DNA from: Pseudeuparius sepicola
Lineage: Eukaryota > Arthropoda > Insecta > Coleoptera > Anthribidae
Reading direction: 5' to 3'
NCBI GenBank assembly: GCA_963920635.1
Contig: OY987299.1
Span: forward strand, 19,980,901 to 20,044,900
DNA: 64,000 nucleotides
Shown: in pieces, positions 58,569 through 64,000 of the stretch
Layout: every line of letters begins with the position of its first letter
Numbering within the stretch: the first letter of the stretch is position 1
The notes under the pieces: generated by a model
The model's input: only the letters and a program-made list of their open reading frames with translations
The model's database searches: none
What the model was told of the DNA's origin: nothing
Position numbers and translations under genes: made by a program

Positions 58569-59709
58569 TATGGGTAAGTCAGAATGTATAGTAAATACTT
58601 TAAAGGGGTGATCGGCAGGTGGATTTAAGCAGGGCCTTTCATATGAAATTTTTCGATTTGGGCTTTCCTTGCCAAGTTATTCTGGTCTACAGGGTGACCC
58701 AAAAGTGTTTCTTTTTATTTATATCTCAATAACGGCGCTACTTAAAAATTTGAAATTTGGTATGTGTTATCTACTTACTAGAAGACTAGAAGTCTTAGGG
58801 TAGTTTATTCATTTACACAGTGCCCTAAAAAGAGTAAAAACTAACAACCCCTATTAATTTTTTTGCTCAAACTTTTTTGAGGTTATATTTTTGGTCTTGC
58901 AGGTCCATCATTTCAGTGTATCTTTTCATTTTGCAACAAAAGTGTACTCTTGTTTCATAACGATAAAATCAACAGTTTGCGTTGAAATTTGCAAAACGTG
59001 CCCCAAAACACTGCCTGTTAACTTCAACATTCGAAACATAAAATTTTTACCTACTTCTTTCAAACGTTACAGATCGACTGGTACATTCAAAATAAGGAAA
59101 AAAATACTAATTGGACATTTGTCCAAACAGCATTGGTTTTCTTGTGGGGTGTTCAAATTTTGTTAAATTCAATCCTTTCCATTTTGAAAGCTAATAAGTT
59201 TTGGTACATTGTTCATAAGAATTTTTTTCTCAGGTTAAATGGTACAGTCGATGTGCAATGTTTGAAAGCGGTAGGTAAAAATTTTATGTTTCGAATTTTG
59301 AAGTTAACAAGTGTTTTGGGGCACGTTTTGCCAATTTCAACGCAAACGGTTGATTTTATCGTTATGAAACAAGAGTACACTTTTGTTGCAAAATGAAAAG
59401 ATACACAGAAATGATGGACCTGCAAGACCAAAAAGATAACCTCAAAAAAGTTTGAGCAAAAAATTAATAGGGGTTGTTAGTTTTTACCCTTTATTAGGGC
59501 ACTGTGTAAGGCGTCTTCCAGTTCGTAGATAACACATACCAAATTTCAAATTTTTAAGTAGCGCCGTTATTGAGATATAAATAAAAAAATGACTTTTGGG
59601 TCACCCTATAAACCTGAATAACTTGGCAAGGAAAGCCCAAATCTAAAAATTTTATATGAAATACCACCTGCCGAACACCCCTTTACTATACATTCTGACT
59701 CACCCTGTA
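58569..59709. mobile_element. MITE with doubled ends, about 1.1 kb
   Basis: The right outer end ACTCACCCTGTA (59709) pairs with a degenerate left end TATGGGTAAGTCAGAATGTA (58569). The inner pair TACAGGGTGACCCAAAAGTG (58689) and TTTTGGGTCACCCTA (about 59609) lies 120 and 100 bp inside. The arms are complementary almost to the centre and carry the module shared with 48291-48955 (58873-59045 and 59280-59452). Confidence 0.85.
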
Positions 59710-60149
59710 TAAATTAAATTATCTGAAAATAATTTTCTTTTACTAATCATTTTGTCTTTCCGACCTATCTTTATATGAACAAGCCACCTTTTTATCACTT
59801 GTGAAAGTTTGTCCTAAACAAACCGGAACACACTGTATATAAAGACACAAATGCACGCATGTCTCTACATTCTACAACTCATTTTATTATAAGATCCCAA
59901 TTTTGAGGCTGCTCGGCCTACTTTGATTATTTGTTTTATTTTAATTATAATTATTGTACTTATAGTTTACTCTTGGGCATAGTTTCAAATTTACTTCCAT
60001 ATTGATTAATTCGACTTATTTCATTATGAGAACATGCGGGACTGATTTCCAAAAGGAGCCAAATCCATTTTTTTGTTACTTACACCTATGCTGACAACTA
60101 TCCAGGGACACACTCATAGGTACACTTTTTTATATCAAGTCTTCGTAAA
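59710..60149. other. Sequence without recognised genes
   Basis: AACCGGAACACACTGTATATA near 59820 may be a solo transposon end. Nothing else is seen. Confidence 0.4.
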
Positions 60150-60482
60150 TTCGTTCAAACTTTTGAATAAAGAACCCCAGGAAGGAGCAAATATTTGGGC
60201 TTAACGCTTGACCGGGACAGTCTCTGTATATTATGGCGGGAAGCCGTTTCCGTTTTCACAGTGGCGCGCGCCTTTGAGTTGTTTCGACAAACTACTCGAG
60301 GTAGAAATCCTCATTTTTGGTGAAATCAGTACCTACAATAGAGGTAAAAAATTATTAAGCACGTTTATGTCTTTAAGTTTAGGAATCCTTGATGGGCCAT
60401 TTCCGTCTCACGTATATTATAATACACATAGATAGATTTGTCATTTGACTCCTTCTTGGGATTCTTTATTCAAAGGTTCAAA
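60150..60482 (+). mobile_element. MITE C, complete copy, 333 bp
   Basis: Ends GTTCAAACTTTTGAATAAAG (60150) and CTTTATTCAAAGGTTCAAAC (ending about 60482) are inverted repeats extending through AACCCCAGGAAGGAG. The body matches 23697-24214 in reverse (TTTGAGTTGTTTCGACAAAC, GTGAAATCAGTACCTACAAT). No coding sequence. Confidence 0.8.
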
Positions 60483-60957
60483 CTTAAAAAAATGTTTCCT
60501 TATTTCTTAATTTTTTGTCATCATTATTTTTGTAGACCTGATTAAAAATAATGAAAGCAAACTTAAAGTTGTTTTAGTCAAAACAAAAATACAGGTAGGT
60601 ATGTTTTTAGTACCTACGTATTTGCTTGAAATACAAAAGTTCTTAAAACTCGAATCCTTCTAATAAAGGGGTCCGTTCGTATTATCCATGAGACGAGTCT
60701 CTTTACTAGATCTTCTTCATGTTTTACCGCTCGGCATTTATTGTTTCCTGAAAACGATGTGAACCTTCCAAAATTTATAAACTATTTATTATAGTACCAT
60801 TATTATTATGAACCCTAAAACAGGTTGGCGCAAACTTTCATCTTATTTTGTAATCAAAATATTTCACGATAATGCCGGTCTTTTGTCTTCTATCGCCCTG
60901 CATCTACACCGACTAGTTCAGCTATATTTATAGCGATGGCGACTTTGGAAGAGCGCT
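60483..60957. other. Sequence without recognised genes
   Basis: Nothing recognised. Confidence 0.4.
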
Positions 60958-61130
60958 CTTAATATAAAATGATAGAAAGAGTGAGCCAATGTAAGTCTGT
61001 TTCAAGAAATGCATTTTCTATTAAATATAAGATCCATCACATAGGGGGAGAACCGAGAGTTGTCCAACTTTAGTTAAAAGTTAAAACAAATAACTAACTG
61101 TCAATATTCATCTCGTATGGGCCTCCGAGG
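60958..61130 (+). mobile_element. Solo right-end remnant of the P-like family
   Basis: ATAGAAAGAGTGAGCC, GTAAGTCTGTTTCAAGAAAT, GTTGTCCAACTTTAGTTAAA, AAAACAAATAACTAACTGTC and GGGCCTCC occur in the same order as in the last 150 bp of the element at 33243-35148. Divergence is substantial. The left part is absent. Confidence 0.65.
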
Positions 61131-61234
61131 ACTACATCACAATTATTACCTATACCTACTTGGGAAAGCCTCAACAGCAATTACGTAAAGTGATAGAACA
61201 GTGTGCAATAATCGATATTGAACATAGGATGAGC

Positions 61235-61678
61235 ATAGTGGGAAATTCATTGGTGATAGAATATAATGCTTCTGCTAAATCCGGAGAGAATAGTGGGAAA
61301 TTCATTGGTGACAGAATATAATTCTTCTGCTAAATCCGTATGCATTTATGTTAAAGAATCAGAAGAGAACAACACTGGACTATTATAGGTGTCCTCTATA
61401 TAGAGAAGGACGTTTAAATTGAGACACTCGTAGTCGCTAACACGTGTTTTTGGGAACAGGATAGTGGGAAATTCATTGGTGATAGAATATAATGCTTCTG
61501 CTAAATCCGGAGAGAATAGTGGGAAATTCATTGGTGACAGAATATAATTCTTCTGCTAAATCCGTATGCATTTATGTTAAAGAATCAGAAGAGAACAACA
61601 CTGGACTATAGGTGTCCTCTATATAGAGAAGGACGTTTAAATTGAGACGCTCGTAGTCGCAAACACGTGTTTTCGGGG
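61235..61678. repeat. Nested tandem duplication (55 bp within 226 bp)
   Basis: ATAGTGGGAAATTCATTGGT begins at 61235, 61290, 61461 and 61516. The 55-bp step was made first, and then the 226-bp block containing both copies was duplicated. The two 226-bp units are almost identical, so the second event is recent. Confidence 0.95.
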
Positions 61679-62009
61679 ACATTCCCCATCGACTTTAAAC
61701 CGCATACATTTAAACTTGGAACTCATTCGAGTCGGAATTCGGAATTCGAAATAAAGCGCCAGAAGTAATTCGGGAGTTATGCCGACTGTAGGTTGTAGCG
61801 GTAGCAAGAAGTCTTAAAGGTTCAGCCAGCACACGGAATCCGCTCCATCAATAAGCAGTTCCCTGGAAGTTTCGCAATTTCGCGAATTTCCGCAGTTCGG
61901 CGTTCAGCAGCCAGCCATATCTCTTTCTCTCATAAACGGTTTTAAGGCATTAATTGCAAGTATAAGACTGACGCGAAACAGAAATGTGCATTATGTTACT
62001 ACTGCATTC
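61679..62009. other. Unique spacer, moderately GC-richer
   Basis: No gene or repeat recognised. Confidence 0.4.
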
Positions 62010-63894
62010 TACAGGGTGACATAGAAAAAGTACATTACATAGTGCCACACCATAGAGGACACTAAAATAAGAAAAAAAGTTCCTATGAACATGGGTCCGC
62101 AAGGCCTTCAGTTAAAAGATACGGGGTGTTGAATTGTAATTTTTTTTGTTTTGTTTTTTACGAATATCTTTAGCCAGAGACGCAAGAAATGGATAAAATG
62201 TGGTATACAGTTTTTTTTTATCATGCTAAATTCAAATACGCTCTACATTACAGGGTTCCGTCTCTATTGAATCGGTCCTAACTTTTTTGCTATACAGTGT
62301 ATGTTATTTTCGACTGAAAAAATGTTATCCCATCTTTTATACTTACGAAAGGTATAGGTACCTTGTCCAAGTCGCTAGAAGCAATGGTTCCAGTACAAAT
62401 GCATCTAAAGCCGACAATGCATGCAAATTACTTATTCAAATAGCATCAAAGTAACCTTTGCAAAAACAATGATAAGTAACAATGAAATAATGTGTCATAA
62501 TGACACTTGTCAAACTAATTTAATAATTGTTATTAGGTAGGTAGGTATTTTGTGTTCTTGTTTAAGTTTTTTATTGGTTTTCTCTTTGATGATTCAAAAT
62601 TGATTTAAAAAATGGTTCAGTATACTTTTGAAGAATACAGGGACATGATTATGTGTTACGGCGAAGCTAGATCAAATTCTTACGAAGCTCAACGTATCTA
62701 TCGAGAAAGATATCCTTTAAAACAAGTTCCTAATGTTCGAACATTTATTGATGTGCATAGGCGTTTGGGAGAAGATGGCTGTTTTAGAAAACCAAAAGTG
62801 AATAGTGGGGTTTCCAGAACTCGTCGCACTGTGCAAAACGAAGAACTGTTTTACGAATGGTAGAAAATAATCCGAGAACAAGCACCAGGAAAATAAGTTC
62901 AGCGGTGCGAAACGTTAACCGTGAATCAGTTAGACAAATTTTGAAAGAACAACTTCTTCGCCCATACCATTTCCCAAAAATTCATTCACTATTGCAACAT
63001 GACTTTTTTTCCTCGTGTACAATTTTGCGAATGGTTGCAAAACCAAAGACAAAACATTATTTCATCAATTTTGTTTACTGACGAAGCTGGTTTTAGTCGT
63101 GATGGTATTCTGAACCTACATAACATGCACTATTGGAGTGATGAAAATCCTCATCAAACTGTAATTCGAAGTCACCAATATGGGTTTTCTATTAATGTGT
63201 GGGCAGGTACAATCGACAATTACTTAATTGGCCTATTTCGATTGCCCAATCGATTGACAGATGCACTGTATCGAAATTTCTTGGATAATGATTTAAACAC
63301 ATTATTAGAGGATGTCCCATTGGCCATTACTGGAAGAATGTATTGCATGCATGATGGGGCGCCAGCTCACTTTTCTCGAGTGGCAAAGGAATATTTGGAC
63401 AGGAGATTTGGAAATACGTGGATTGGTCGAGGAGGGCCTGTACCCTGGCCAGCTCGTAGTCCCGTAGTCATTTTGGGGATTTATGAAAAATGAAGTTTAT
63501 GCTGTAGAAATACATAATGAAGCACAGTTATGGATAAGAATTATGGAATCGGCAGATAGATTTCGTAATGACCCAGGAATATTTCAAAGATGCCGTCAAT
63601 CATTAAGAAGAAGAATGGAAAAATGTATTGAAGTACAAGGGCAACAATTTGAACATCTTCTAAAACCTTAATGTTTTGTTTTTATTAATCATATTTTTCA
63701 TCATACCATTACAATTTAATTGTTGAAGTATTTATCATTGTTTTTCCAAATAAATAAAAAAAATTACAATTCAACACCCCGTATCTTTTAACCGAAGGCC
63801 TTGCGGACCCATGCTCATAGGAACTTTTTTCCTTATTTTAGTGTCCTCTACGGTGTGGCACTATGTAATGTACTTTTTTCTATGTCACCCTGTA
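62010..63894 (+). mobile_element. Tc1/mariner-type DNA transposon, copy 2
   Basis: Ends TACAGGGTGACATAG (62010) and CTATGTCACCCTGTA (ending about 63894) and TIRs of about 130 bp match copy 1 at 690-2590, in opposite orientation. TA flanks both sides. The size (1.885 kb against 1.901 kb) reflects small indels. Confidence 0.92.
62612..63671 (+). pseudogene. Broken DDE transposase of mariner copy 2
   Basis: The start ATG is intact, with MVQYTFEEYRDMIMCYGEAR at the N-terminus of a helix-turn-helix region. One base is missing near 62843 relative to copy 1 (GAAGAACTG against GAAGAAACTG), shifting frame before MVENNPRTST. The same T7 run as in copy 1 (63004-63010) shifts frame between HDFF and PRVQFCEWL. 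D1 (LFTDEAGF) and D2 (MHDGAPAHF) are present. At about 63463 a small deletion replaces DLNPLDFSF, removing the third catalytic aspartate. The tail is intact and ends GQQFEHLLKP. At least three lesions; inactive. Confidence 0.9.
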
Positions 63895-64000
63895 TAAGTA
63901 CATAAAGAATATTATCGTTGTTCAAACTGACCGAACTGCTCATACTGAGACATTTTTACCACACGAGTGGAATGTAAACATCCTCCCTTGTACAAACTAC
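63895..64000. other. Flanking unique sequence
   Basis: Nothing recognised in the last 106 bp. Confidence 0.4.

Overview
This is a eukaryotic, almost certainly insect, genomic window. It is AT-rich, has spliceosomal GT..AG signals, and is packed with transposable elements of arthropod type. I cannot fix the order from sequence alone. The only convincing host gene is one 144-bp exon on the minus strand at 23335-23478. It encodes the junction of two cadherin repeats and looks like Cadherin-N (CadN). The simplest reading is that most of the window is long intron of that gene filled with mobile DNA. A second, weaker coding candidate is a plus-strand open stretch at 42962-43120 behind a good 3' splice site.

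Layout, left to right. 1-358: right end of a DNA transposon. 690-2590: mariner-type element copy 1 (minus). 3240-6170: 5'-truncated LINE with a 924-codon uninterrupted endonuclease/RT ORF (minus). 6301-8793: 2.5-kb TIR-bounded unit. 11219-13555: Tc1/mariner-like element with about 530-bp TIRs. 14220-15359: foldback element. 16996-18481: deleted mariner-like element. 19130-21892: several MITEs. 22198-22889: hAT MITE with a perfect 8-bp TSD. 23335-23478: cadherin exon. 24582-26931: possible degraded TIR element. 27946-29075 and 46700-47370: two copies of a minisatellite-bearing repeat. 33243-35148: P-superfamily-like element with a split THAP domain and an 8-bp TSD, next to a 13-bp minisatellite. 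37598-38567, 39419-40655, 41267-41971, 44179-45402, 48291-48955, 49165-49690 and 58569-59709: MITEs. 54173-57044: mariner-like MITE interrupted by a Penelope-like retroelement. 61235-61678: nested tandem duplication. 62010-63894: mariner-type copy 2 (plus).

Recurring themes. Many unrelated repeats end in TACAGGGTG-like termini next to TA. Several internally deleted elements keep only the last transposase codons, ending in a GG-x-FEH motif. Four or five MITEs carry a second TIR-like motif about 100-140 bp inside each end, which resembles the IR/DR ends of some Tc1 elements or repeated nested insertion. No transposase gene here is intact. The LINE ORF is the only long uninterrupted mobile-element ORF. 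No rRNA, tRNA or CRISPR was seen. All coordinates and similarities come from reading by eye, without alignment or database search.
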